NCBI RefSeq assembly: GCF_002257585.1
Contig: NZ_CP022743.1
Coordinates: forward strand, 1,178,001 to 1,242,000
Origin: Mucilaginibacter xinganensis
GTDB lineage: Bacteria; Bacteroidota; Bacteroidia; Sphingobacteriales; Sphingobacteriaceae
DNA: 64,000 bases
Direction: 5' to 3'
Positions 18,129-26,622 of the stretch are shown piece after piece. The number at the start of each line of letters is the position of its first letter. The stretch's first letter is position 1. Under the pieces are notes generated by a model. The model was not told where the DNA came from and did not search any database. It was given only the letters and a program-made list of their open reading frames with translations. A program made the position numbers and the translations under genes.

Positions 18129-18890
18129 TTAAACCCATTTGCTCAGGAACTGGCCGAATGCTTCCTTATACTGATCGCCAACGGTAATGTTGATCTTGCC
18201 GATCTGGAGTGCATTACGGGTAATGGAATTGATCTTATCCAGCGAAACGATGAATGAGCGGTGTACGCGCATAAAGCGTTTGGCAGGTAGTTTTTCTTCC
18301 AGCGATTTAAGGCTGGTGAGTGATAAGATAGGTTTTTCTGCGCTTTGGAGCCATACTTTTACATAGTCTTTTAATCCTTCAATATATAGAATGTCATTAA
18401 GTGCAAGGCGCACCAGCTGGTACTCCACTTTTAAAAACAGGTACTCATCTTCTATCCGTTCCTCGGGCGCGGCACTGGCAGCAACTGTTGCAACCGGGGC
18501 GGCGTTTGATTTTTCAACCAGTTGTGCATAGGCTAAAGCCTTGTGGGCGGCATGCAAAAATTCTTCATAATTAAATGGCTTAAGCAGGTAGTCTAGTGCA
18601 TCCACGCGGTAACCTTCAAGTGCAAACTGGTTATATGCCGTGGTGAAAATTATGCGGGGTTTGTTGGTTTTGCTGTTATCAAGTACCCTGGCCAGTTCAA
18701 TTCCATTTAGGTCGGGCATCTGGATATCTAAGAACAGCACATCCACTTTTTGCGCATGGATAGCTCTTAACGCTTCTACTGCGCTGGAATAACGGCCAAC
18801 CAGGTTTAAAAATGGTGTTTGCTCAATAAATGAACATACCAGGCCAAGTGCCAGTGGTTCGTCGTCAACAGCTATGCAGTTAATAATCAT
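18129..18890 (-). CDS. LytTR-family response regulator
   Basis: This 253-residue protein has an N-terminal receiver domain (residues 1-120: acidic pair D9/D10, phosphorylation site D55 in LFLDIQMPD, Thr near 83, Lys104 in LLKPF) and a C-terminal LytTR DNA-binding domain (about 155-253, including YIEGLKDYVKVW and the MRVHRSFIVSL signature). It is the cognate regulator of the kinase at 18887, whose stop overlaps this start in ATGA. LytTR proteins bind direct repeats; candidate sites with 21-nt spacing lie at 20157-20195 and 11287-11325, making the two genes behind them likely targets. Confidence 0.94.
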   Translation of the reverse strand: MIINCIAVDDEPLALGLVCSFIEQTPFLNLVGRYSSAVEALRAIHAQKVDVLFLDIQMPDLNGIELARVLDNSKTNKPRIIFTTAYNQFALEGYRVDALDYLLKPFNYEEFLHAAHKALAYAQLVEKSNAAPVATVAASAAPEERIEDEYLFLKVEYQLVRLALNDILYIEGLKDYVKVWLQSAEKPILSLTSLKSLEEKLPAKRFMRVHRSFIVSLDKINSITRNALQIGKINITVGDQYKEAFGQFLSKWV

Positions 18891-19960
18891 GACAGATCGA
18901 GCGTTAAGTGTACAAAATAAATATTTTCAGCTTTACTTTCGTTTATAACCAGGGTATGTTTACCGGGATATAGCAGGTCCAGGCGTCTCCTGGTATTGTT
19001 AAGGCCAATGCCGCTGCCTTCCTCTAAGTTATTATTTTGTTCCTTAATTACAGTATTTACTACGGTTAATTCAACCGACGAATCGTTTTGGCTTACCGTA
19101 ATACTGATATGGCTGGGCTGGGTAGCGCTAACGCCATGTTTAAAGGCATTTTCAATAAATGGTAAAAATATCATGGGGGCAATGGCCGTATCTTTAAGTG
19201 CCGCAGGTGCCGAAAATTCAATCTTAACCACATCCGTCAGGCGCAGTTCCATCAGGCTGATATAATCTTTTATAAAGGCAATTTCCTGGCTCAGCAGGGT
19301 GGTGCTGTTCTGGGTGTCATACAACACATAACGCATCATTCGCGATAGTTGATGGATAGCCTTGCGCGATATATCAGCATTTACGTGGGTTAACGCATAA
19401 ATATTATTCAGGGTATTAAAAAAGAAGTGCGGGTTGATCTGCGCTTTAAGGAATGATAGTTCGGAACTTATCCTGTCCTGCTCTAATTCCTGGTGTACCT
19501 GCCTGTCCTTTTGCCATTTCTGAATAGTAGTGATGCTGGTGCTTATTCCCAAAACCAATGCGCTGGTGGCAATAATGGCAAAGTCCCAGCTGTGATCGCG
19601 GCCGCCGCGATGTCTCGGCGGGCCTTTTTTATGGAATGCCGCATCCATTAGCTGGCGGATATTAAGCCAGTCATCTGCATAAATATTCAATAGTACAATA
19701 GCGGCAACAATACCCACCACAACCAGGAAATAAATGCTGCTGCGGTTTTTTAGTAAAAATCGCGGTACCAGCACAAACGAGTTTAGATAAAAGGCCATTA
19801 CCATTACACCTAAAATAATGCTTTGCTTTATCCACAATTGGTATGGTACCGTAATACTCCACGACAAAGGCTGAAAAAAATACATCAACCCGAATACCCC
19901 CCAAATTAAAATATGGATGATTACGGTTATTAGTTTACTTTTTGATTTTTGTATAATCAT
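18887..19960 (-). CDS. LytS/YehU-type sensor histidine kinase
   Basis: This 357-residue inner-membrane kinase has four hydrophobic helices in the first 145 residues (about 10-30, 47-68, 76-95, 127-145) with a His/Arg-rich loop (KKGPPRHRGG) between the third and fourth. The His_kinase domain has the phospho-acceptor H178 in the LKAQINPHFFFNTLN motif, and a HATPase_c domain follows with the N-box IENAFKHG and GSGIGLNNTRRR. No extracellular sensor domain is present, so the signal is probably sensed in the membrane. It overlaps the response regulator by 4 bp and is divergent from the beta-barrel gene at 20243. Confidence 0.94.
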   Translation of the reverse strand: MIIQKSKSKLITVIIHILIWGVFGLMYFFQPLSWSITVPYQLWIKQSIILGVMVMAFYLNSFVLVPRFLLKNRSSIYFLVVVGIVAAIVLLNIYADDWLNIRQLMDAAFHKKGPPRHRGGRDHSWDFAIIATSALVLGISTSITTIQKWQKDRQVHQELEQDRISSELSFLKAQINPHFFFNTLNNIYALTHVNADISRKAIHQLSRMMRYVLYDTQNSTTLLSQEIAFIKDYISLMELRLTDVVKIEFSAPAALKDTAIAPMIFLPFIENAFKHGVSATQPSHISITVSQNDSSVELTVVNTVIKEQNNNLEEGSGIGLNNTRRRLDLLYPGKHTLVINESKAENIYFVHLTLDLS

Positions 19961-20154
19961 TTCTTCAAAAGTTTTATAATCAGCCGGTTAAGGTGCTGCT
20001 TTATAACAACAATATTACAAAGCAAATCTGCATAAACGTTGCTAAAATCTATGAGTAGTCCAAATTTACCGACGGGCAGGCAAAAAATATCTATAAAAAG
20101 CGCATTTAAGCAGATGCCTCAATTAATAGGCTTTTATAGGCTAAAAATTGGGTT

Positions 20155-20195
20155 TTGTCTACTTTAGCACAGTGCCTGTCTATTCTATTTTTTGG
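20155..20195 (+). promoter_or_regulatory. Putative LytTR-regulator binding site upstream of the beta-barrel gene
   Basis: GTCTA repeats at 20157-20161 and 20178-20182 start 21 nt apart and are followed by TTCTATTTTTTGG. The pattern matches 11287-11325 closely. It lies about 50-85 bp before the ATG at 20243 and divergent from the kinase/regulator operon. A TTTATTTG stretch at 20212-20219 could be the -7 box. Confidence 0.6.
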
Positions 20196-20242
20196 TTGCA
20201 TTGCTTTGATATTTATTTGCAGTATCTAAATAAAAGCAAAAT

Positions 20243-23107
20243 ATGAAATTAAGATACTTTTTTATTGCTGCGCTGCTTTTAACAAGTATAACCGGCTTTG
20301 CCCAAACAGGCCGGGACGTACGGGGGACGATCATCGACTCCACAAAAGCAACCCTTCCCGGGTCGAGCATTAAGCTGATTACAGACAAAGACAGCATGAC
20401 AACAATTACTGACTCAAAAGGCGCCTTTATTTTTAATGGAATAAAAGCAACCCAGTTTAGTCTTGTTGTACAATCAATAGGGTATGACCCCATCCGTCGC
20501 CGCATAACCCTTGATAATACCAACAATACCGTGTTTTTAAAGCCCATTATTTTAAAACCATCAACCACTATGTTAACGGGCGTTACCATTACCGATGTGG
20601 TTCCGGTTAAAATAAAAGAAGATACGGTTGAATTTAATGCAGCAGCTTATAAGGTTAGAGACGGAGCCCCGGTTGAGGATCTGATAAAAAAGATTCCCGG
20701 CGCCGATGTGGACAAGGATGGTAATATGACCTTTCGCGGCAAGAGCGTTACCAAGGTAAGGGTAAATGGGAAAGACTTTTTTGGCGGCGATTTAAAAACA
20801 GCCACGCAAAACCTGCCTGCCGATGCGGTACAAAACGTACAGATGGTAAATGACTACGGCGACCAGGCCAACCTTACCGGTATAAAAACCGGCGATCCCG
20901 AAACAGTTTTAAATATTAATATAAAACCAAGCCGTAACCACGGTTATTTTGGCCAGGCAAGTGCCGGCGCAGGCCGCGACGCGATACCTGAAAAAGGCAG
21001 CATTACAAACGGAACCCGCTACATTGCCCAGGCCAACCTCTTTAATTTTAGCGATGGCCAGCAAATTGCAATATTGGGTAATCTTAATAATACCAACACC
21101 AGCTTATTTAACTTTGGCGGCCCTGGCGGCAGGCAGGGCGGCGGTGGCGGCCCTCCGGGAAGCAATAACAATGCTGCGGGTATCACTACGGCCCGTTCAT
21201 TAGGTTTTAACTATCGCGACAGCTGGGGCAAAAAGATAACCGTTTACGGGAGTTATAGCTTTTCCGATAATTCAGTAAACACCATTAGTTCAACTATACA
21301 GAACAACATCTCGCTTATCAACCCAAGTACCAATTCGCAGAGCAGTACGCAGCAGGACGAGAAAAAGAACCACCGGCTTAACTTCAATATGGAGTATAAG
21401 CCCGATACGGTTAACTATTTAAAAGTGAGCCCTTCGTACTCTTATTCAGGTGTAAATACAACGCAAAACGGTTCAAACCTTTTAGAAAATCAAACGGCTA
21501 CGGTATCAAACTATAACTTTAAATCGTTAAGCAACTCATCGGCGCCAAACTATGGCGTCAATGCTTTGTATAACCACCGGTTTAACAGCCATGGCCGTAA
21601 TTTTAGCTTAAACGTAGGTGTCGGCAGGTCATCAAGCAATCAATATCAAAACCCGGTTTATACATACATTGAGGGGGCTGCCAATGCACCGCTTGATCAG
21701 TTTATAAATACCGCCAGCCATACCGATACTATTGGGACTTGGCTGTCATATATTGAACCGCTAAGCCGTAAATCGTACTTTGAGGTTAATTATAACTACC
21801 GCCGCAGCTACACCGCTGCCGATAAACAAACGGATACGCTGGCAAATGATGGTACCACAATCAATAACTACCCGCTGCTGAGCAATACCTACAACTTTAC
21901 TTTTATAACCAACCGATTTGGTTTAAACTATCGCTTTGTTGAAAAGAAGTATAATTATGTACTGGGTGTAACTGCGCAACCTTCAGTTTTAAAGGGGTAT
22001 TCGCAAACTACCGGGCTGCCAACCAATTCAACGGCATTTAATGTATCGCCAAACGCACACTTTATTTATAATTTCTCGCGTTCACAATCATTCAGCGCTA
22101 ATTATACCGGGTATAGCAGCCAGCCTACCTATTCAGAGTTACAACCCGTAACTGATTTCTCTAATGCGTCGTATCCTATCACCGGTAATCCTGAGCTTAA
22201 ACCGGAATACAACAACAAGATAGATTTCAGGTATAATAATTTCAATTTCGAATCGGGCAACGTATTTTTCAGCAATTTCTCGTTCACCAAAACCAGTGAT
22301 AAAATTGTATCAAATACCATAACATACCCAACCAACTACACAACTAACCCTAAACTGGCCGGTACCATTGAAACACAATACAAGAATGCTGATGGTTATT
22401 CACAGGCACAGGGCTTTTTTGTTTTCAATAAACCATGGGAGAAAAGAAAGTATAACCTGTTTTTAATAGGTAATGTAACGTACTCCAACAATATCTCCTA
22501 CATCACCAATGTTGATCCGAATACTTTTGAGTTTGCAACCGAAAAAAACGTAGCCAAAACGCTGGCGCTATCACCTTCCATCCGTTTCAGGGTTGATATA
22601 GCGGATGTAATTGATGCGCAGGTTAGTACGCAGTACACTATTAATTCATCAAAAAACTCCATCACCCAAACAGATATTAATAACAACTTCAGGGCATGGG
22701 TATTGGGTGTAACCGGTAAAAACTATGTTTGGAAAGACTGGACCTACAGCTATGATTACCAAAAGACATTTTATTATGGTTACAAAGGCGCTACTAACCC
22801 TAATATATTTAACACTTACATTGAACGCCGGTTCCTGAAAGGTAATATGGCCACGGTACGTGCAGGTGTTTACGATGTGTTTAATGAAAATACGGGCTAC
22901 ACCAGCACACAGAACGGAAACTTTGTTACCCAAACCAACAGCAACAAGCTGGGCAGGTATTACCTTTTAACTTTCACATACAGGTTTACCAAAATGTCAG
23001 GCAAGGCCCCTAACATGGGACCGGGTGGCCCTGGCAGAGGAGGCTTTGGCGGCCCGCCTCCGGGTGGCGGCGGCCCTGGCGGACCGGGTGGCCCATCAGC
23101 TGATTAG
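20243..23107 (+). CDS. Large outer-membrane beta-barrel protein (TonB-receptor-like, OMP_b-brl_3) with Gly/Pro tail
   Basis: This 954-residue exported protein has a signal peptide ending near 21 (LLLTSITGFAQ), a carboxypeptidase-regulatory-like beta domain (about 25-105), a plug-like region with DLIKKIPGADVDKDGN and VRVNGKDFFGGD, and a long barrel of alternating aromatic strands. It resembles receptors that lack a SusD partner and may import a substrate or act in signalling. Two Gly-rich pieces stand out: GGPGGRQGGGGGPPG near 292 and a tail of about 37 residues made almost only of Gly, Pro and a few others after what looks like the last strand (YLLTFTYRFTKM). Its promoter carries the LytTR-like repeats. 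Confidence 0.85.
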   Translation: MKLRYFFIAALLLTSITGFAQTGRDVRGTIIDSTKATLPGSSIKLITDKDSMTTITDSKGAFIFNGIKATQFSLVVQSIGYDPIRRRITLDNTNNTVFLKPIILKPSTTMLTGVTITDVVPVKIKEDTVEFNAAAYKVRDGAPVEDLIKKIPGADVDKDGNMTFRGKSVTKVRVNGKDFFGGDLKTATQNLPADAVQNVQMVNDYGDQANLTGIKTGDPETVLNINIKPSRNHGYFGQASAGAGRDAIPEKGSITNGTRYIAQANLFNFSDGQQIAILGNLNNTNTSLFNFGGPGGRQGGGGGPPGSNNNAAGITTARSLGFNYRDSWGKKITVYGSYSFSDNSVNTISSTIQNNISLINPSTNSQSSTQQDEKKNHRLNFNMEYKPDTVNYLKVSPSYSYSGVNTTQNGSNLLENQTATVSNYNFKSLSNSSAPNYGVNALYNHRFNSHGRNFSLNVGVGRSSSNQYQNPVYTYIEGAANAPLDQFINTASHTDTIGTWLSYIEPLSRKSYFEVNYNYRRSYTAADKQTDTLANDGTTINNYPLLSNTYNFTFITNRFGLNYRFVEKKYNYVLGVTAQPSVLKGYSQTTGLPTNSTAFNVSPNAHFIYNFSRSQSFSANYTGYSSQPTYSELQPVTDFSNASYPITGNPELKPEYNNKIDFRYNNFNFESGNVFFSNFSFTKTSDKIVSNTITYPTNYTTNPKLAGTIETQYKNADGYSQAQGFFVFNKPWEKRKYNLFLIGNVTYSNNISYITNVDPNTFEFATEKNVAKTLALSPSIRFRVDIADVIDAQVSTQYTINSSKNSITQTDINNNFRAWVLGVTGKNYVWKDWTYSYDYQKTFYYGYKGATNPNIFNTYIERRFLKGNMATVRAGVYDVFNENTGYTSTQNGNFVTQTNSNKLGRYYLLTFTYRFTKMSGKAPNMGPGGPGRGGFGGPPPGGGGPGGPGGPSAD

Positions 23108-23128
23108 GTTTAATGGCCTGATAATGAA

Positions 23129-23136
23129 TATATTTG
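23129..23136 (+). promoter_or_regulatory. TAnnTTTG -7 box for the YceI gene
   Basis: TATATTTG matches the Bacteroidota -7 consensus 48 bp before the ATG at 23184, so this gene may have its own promoter rather than depend on the beta-barrel gene. Confidence 0.45.
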
Positions 23137-23183
23137 TTTACTGTAACCAACTGGAATATTATAAACCATTAAATCAAAAAGAA

Positions 23184-23753
23184 ATGAAAAAGATTAATTT
23201 ACTATTAGCTGTATTATTAACAAGCAGTACGCTGTTTGCACAAACCAAATGGAACGTTGACAAGGCCCACGCGAAAGTAGGGTTTACGGTAACGCACATG
23301 ATGATATCAGACGTTGACGGCAATTTTAAAAGTTTTGATGCAAGTATTACTGCCTCGAAAGCGGATTTTAGCGATGCTGTTTTTGACCTGAGCATTGATG
23401 CGGCTTCTATAAGCACGGATAACGATATGCGCGACGGAGACCTTAAAGGCGAGCATTACTTTGATGTTGCAAAATATCCGAAGATCACCTTTAAAAGCAC
23501 TTCAATAAGTAAAGTTGACGATAAAACCTTTAAGCTAACAGGCAATTTAACCATGCATGGCGTTACCAAATCAATTGTGTTAGACTTAACCTTAAAAGGG
23601 ATGGGAAAAAACATGAGAACGCAAAAACCGGTTGCCGGCTTTAAAGTTTCAGGAACAATTGACCGGACAGACTTTGGCGTAGGTACCGCGCCGGCTGCAA
23701 TGGTTAGCACTAAAATTGAGTTAAGGGCTAACGGTGAATTTGGCCAGGAGTAA
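23184..23753 (+). CDS. YceI-family secreted lipocalin-like protein
   Basis: This 189-residue protein starts at the ATG at 23184; the frame is open further upstream, but that part overlaps the previous gene and reads as noise, while this start gives a proper signal peptide (LLLAVLLTSSTLFAQ). The mature part shows YceI hallmarks: WNVDKAHAKVGFTVTHMM, DGNFKSFDASI, the DMRDGDLKGEHYFDVAKYPKI region, and LTMHGVTKSIVLDL. The fold is a beta-barrel that binds polyisoprenoids or related amphiphiles in the periplasm. It lies 76 bp after the beta-barrel gene and may have its own promoter. Confidence 0.94.
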   Translation: MKKINLLLAVLLTSSTLFAQTKWNVDKAHAKVGFTVTHMMISDVDGNFKSFDASITASKADFSDAVFDLSIDAASISTDNDMRDGDLKGEHYFDVAKYPKITFKSTSISKVDDKTFKLTGNLTMHGVTKSIVLDLTLKGMGKNMRTQKPVAGFKVSGTIDRTDFGVGTAPAAMVSTKIELRANGEFGQE

Positions 23754-23962
23754 CACAACTATTAAAAGCATTTAAAATATGATTTTGGCGCTTTAATAGG
23801 TAACATAGTTGCGTTTGCTATGTCAATTAATACTGAAAATTAAAAACAAATAAACCTGTAGAGAAAGAAGAACTTATAGATCTTAAATGATCATGAGAAA
23901 AGGTAAGGGCCTGAGATACCCTGCCTGGATTTAGTTGATTGTTATTGATTTTTATTGGTAGC

Positions 23963-24000
23963 AAAGCGTCCCGGGATCAGATACGGGACGCTTTTTTATT
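23963..24000. terminator. Rho-independent terminator between converging genes
   Basis: AAAGCGTCCCG (23963-23973) pairs with CGGGACGCTTT (23984-23994), followed by TTTATT. It ends the YceI transcript, and on the other strand could stop the convergent kinase gene. Between 23754 and 23962 I see no gene. Confidence 0.85.
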
Positions 24001-24010
24001 TGAAATTAAG

Positions 24011-25411
24011 CTAGCCGTTTATGGGAAAACATACCACGAACGCTGTATGCCCTGACTCTGATTTTATTTTAATGGAACCTTTATGCTGTTTAACAATACG
24101 TTGTACTACCTCAAGCCCCATGCCGGTACCTTTACCCATCTCCTTAGTGGTAAAAAACGGGTCAAATACCCGCGACCTGATATCCTCAGGAATGCCCGGC
24201 CCGTCGTCAATTATTGACACCTGTACAAATTCTTTGTCTTTTTCGGTTTTTATGGTTAGGGTGCCCTTTCCGTTGCTTTCCATCGCATCAAAGGCATTAT
24301 CAATCAGGTTGGTCCAAACCTGGTTCAATTCACCTATCAGTGCTTTTACCGGGGGAAGGGTAAAGTCGTAATCTTCCACCACGGTTATGTTTCCCTTTTT
24401 CTTGCGATAGCCCAACATAGTAAGCGTGTTGCGGATGCCGATATGGATGTCAGCGTACTGCTTATCGGCCCCGCGGTCCATGTGCGTAAATGTTTTTACG
24501 GATTTCACCAGCTCGGCTATGCGGCGCGATGATTCCTGGATATCTTCCACCATTTTTTCTGTCACCAGCAACGTATTGATCCAGCCAAAAATTGCCGACA
24601 TGAAAGCATCCGGAATGTGTTTTTTAAAATTATCAAGATCGGCAACTTTAAAGTTAAAATCAACAAGGTTTTCGGCCATGTCGTAGGCATCTTCAATCCC
24701 CTCATTATCCAGCCAGTCGGCCAGTTCTTCTTCACGTTTTGTCTTTTCTTTCAGCGATAACCTCGGCCTTTCGGTTTCGCCCAATATTCGGAACAGTTCG
24801 TCATTAACTATATCAACATGGTTACTATCCATTTGGATAGCGATCATTTTTTTAAAGCTTTTAGGCTCAAGGCGCAGGTGTTCGCGCAGGGAAACAGAAT
24901 CGCGCACAATGGCGGATGCCGGGTTATTAAGTTCGTGGGTTAGTCCGGCAGAGAGTTTTCCAAGCGCCATCATTTTTTCATTTTGCTGCTGAAAAGCAGT
25001 AAACTCTCTTACGCGATTGCTCATTACATGCACCAACGCCTGGGTAAGTTCAAACTGGTCCCGTATCATTTCCCTTATTCTTTCGGTAGGGTAGGTGAGA
25101 ATTCGCAGGTCGCCTTTGGCTTTCATATAAACGGTTGACGATTTCCCCCTCGAAAAAGGTAAATATCCAGTTATATTGCCCGGACCAAAGGTGCCGAGCT
25201 CCCGCTTGCTGCCATTTAATGAAATAAATGCGATCAACTCACCCTCAATTATAAAATGCGGGCCGGTTATCGGCAGGTCGGGTTTTATAAATACTGAATC
25301 TTCGGGCAGGATGCGGTCTTCACAGGCGTCTATCAGCCATTGCAGCTGTTCGTCGGGCACGCTCTTTAACGCGTCGAAGTTTTTTAGGGTGGCAACGGTA
25401 ACAGGTTCCAT
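24011..25411 (-). CDS. Soluble sensor histidine kinase with cNMP-binding-type N-terminal domain
   Basis: This 466-residue protein without membrane helices has an N-terminal cyclic-nucleotide-binding-like beta roll (about 10-125, with FIIEGELIAFI), a HisKA-like dimerisation region with H159 in SAGLTHELNNPAS, and a HATPase_c domain (about 340-466) with NLIDNAFDAM, DDGPGIP and GKGTGMGLEVVQ. No response regulator gene is adjacent. In other genomes kinases of this architecture are, as I recall, often next to a receiver-thioredoxin-reductase fusion and a UBP zinc-finger protein. Both occur here, at 51592-53590, about 27 kb away, so they are its likely partners. Ligand unknown. Confidence 0.9.
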   Translation of the reverse strand: MEPVTVATLKNFDALKSVPDEQLQWLIDACEDRILPEDSVFIKPDLPITGPHFIIEGELIAFISLNGSKRELGTFGPGNITGYLPFSRGKSSTVYMKAKGDLRILTYPTERIREMIRDQFELTQALVHVMSNRVREFTAFQQQNEKMMALGKLSAGLTHELNNPASAIVRDSVSLREHLRLEPKSFKKMIAIQMDSNHVDIVNDELFRILGETERPRLSLKEKTKREEELADWLDNEGIEDAYDMAENLVDFNFKVADLDNFKKHIPDAFMSAIFGWINTLLVTEKMVEDIQESSRRIAELVKSVKTFTHMDRGADKQYADIHIGIRNTLTMLGYRKKKGNITVVEDYDFTLPPVKALIGELNQVWTNLIDNAFDAMESNGKGTLTIKTEKDKEFVQVSIIDDGPGIPEDIRSRVFDPFFTTKEMGKGTGMGLEVVQRIVKQHKGSIKIKSESGHTAFVVCFPING

Positions 25412-25501
25412 ATCAGCAGTAGGGTTAAAAGATCAGAAGTCATTCTGAAGACCCGAATGTAATTCATTCTTCATAAAAAAACTAATCTGCACCCTCCGCC
25501 T

Positions 25502-25509
25502 TAAATTTG
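25502..25509 (+). promoter_or_regulatory. TAnnTTTG -7 box for the small GNAT gene
   Basis: TAAATTTG matches the -7 consensus about 20 bp before the ATG at 25531. No clear -33 element was seen. Confidence 0.4.
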
Positions 25510-25530
25510 TTGCCTTAATATTGTAATTTT

Positions 25531-25848
25531 ATGACACAGAAGCAAAATGAGTCCCTGGTTATTGATATGGAAGTACAAAATAAGAACGACGGCAAACGCG
25601 GTGCATTTTTTATAGAGGATGCAGGTAAGGAGGTTGCTTTTATGCATTACGTTTTTTCTGGCGAAAACAGGTTTATAATAGACCATACGGTTGTTGACGA
25701 AGCCTACGAGGGAAAAGGGCTGGGCCGCCAGTTGGTAAAAGCAGGCGTAACATATGCAAGGGAGCATGAGATGAAGATATTACCTTACTGTCCTTTCGCA
25801 AAAAAGATTTTTGAAATGACGCCGGAGTATGCGGATGTGCTTTTTTAA
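25531..25848 (+). CDS. Small GNAT-like N-acetyltransferase (YjdJ type)
   Basis: This 105-residue protein is the short GNAT form often annotated as YjdJ or GCN5-like. The acetyl-CoA pyrophosphate loop is visible as DEAYEGKGLGRQLVKAG (about 58-74), followed by the helix and the typical C-terminal phrase ILPYCPFAKKIFEMTPEY. The acceptor substrate is unknown for nearly all members. It is followed at 44 bp by the OsmC-ferredoxin fusion gene in the same direction, and the pair probably forms a short operon. OsmC-ferredoxin and small GNAT genes next to each other suggest a shared redox or detoxification context, but this is only inference. Confidence 0.9.
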   Translation: MTQKQNESLVIDMEVQNKNDGKRGAFFIEDAGKEVAFMHYVFSGENRFIIDHTVVDEAYEGKGLGRQLVKAGVTYAREHEMKILPYCPFAKKIFEMTPEYADVLF

Positions 25849-25892
25849 TAAGACTGTCGTTAATGTTCATTAAAGAATTTATTACCTAACAA

Positions 25893-26534
25893 ATGGAATA
25901 TATTTTACAACAACCTGTAGTAGCCAGCATAGGCGCTGAAAAATATAAGTGCACAATTGAATGGCACCACGGTAAGTTTATAACCGACGAACCCGAATTT
26001 GCCGGCGGGAAAGATGCGGGCCCCGATCCATATACTTTGCTTTTATCTTCACTGGGTGCCTGCACCATTACAACGCTGCGGATGTATATTGACCGTAAAG
26101 GGTGGGATATTCCGCAGATTGCCATTGCCCTGAATATGTATTTTAAGCTGGAAGGCGAGAAAAAGATCACGGTTATTGACCGGGATTTGAATTTTTTATC
26201 GCCTGTAACGGATGAGCAGCGCGATCGGCTGGTGCAAATTGCCAAAGTTTGCCCGGTATCAAAAATACTGGAGGGCGAGATCCAGGTGCGCGCTTTTGCT
26301 TATACCGAAACCACCGTTGAAGATAAACATACTTATACTAATGGCGAGGTTACCGTACAGTGGCGCCCCGAACTTTGCAAACATGCCGCGCGTTGTGCCA
26401 CGCAGTTGCCGCAGGTATTTAACCCGGCTGCGAAGCCCTGGGTAAATATGGAAGGTGCCACCAGTAAAGAAATTAGCGACCAGGTGGGCAGGTGCCCCAC
26501 AGGTGCGTTAAGTATGGCGGAGAAGAAGCAATAA
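25893..26534 (+). CDS. OsmC-like peroxidase fused to a divergent [4Fe-4S] mono-cluster domain
   Basis: This 213-residue cytoplasmic protein has two parts. Residues 1-140 follow the OsmC/Ohr fold, with reactive cysteines C57 (SSLGACTITTL) and C120 (KVCPVSKIL), expected to reduce organic hydroperoxides. Residues 145-207 match the short divergent ferredoxin domain (Fer4_19 type), with C162 and C168 (ELCKHAARC) and C201 in CPTGAL. The fusion implies that an iron-sulfur cluster feeds electrons to, or senses the state of, the peroxidase site. The usual OsmC relies on dithiol donors, so this is a less common design. It follows the GNAT gene closely. Confidence 0.88.
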   Translation: MEYILQQPVVASIGAEKYKCTIEWHHGKFITDEPEFAGGKDAGPDPYTLLLSSLGACTITTLRMYIDRKGWDIPQIAIALNMYFKLEGEKKITVIDRDLNFLSPVTDEQRDRLVQIAKVCPVSKILEGEIQVRAFAYTETTVEDKHTYTNGEVTVQWRPELCKHAARCATQLPQVFNPAAKPWVNMEGATSKEISDQVGRCPTGALSMAEKKQ

Positions 26535-26622
26535 GAAACGGAATAAATTATGATAAGCGCTTGCCGGACGCATCTCAGCAACACTAATCCAATTGAAAGA
26601 ACGGTTCTTTTGATATCGTGAT

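Noticed and set aside
17944..18132. A 62-residue plus-strand open frame between the RND operon and the response regulator
   Set aside because: Composition is not protein-like and there is no convincing start region or homologue pattern.
23905..23935. CTGAGATACCC followed by TGCCTGGAT, reminiscent of the TPP riboswitch core
   Set aside because: The second conserved segment is missing and no thiamine gene lies downstream; the next genes on either side converge.
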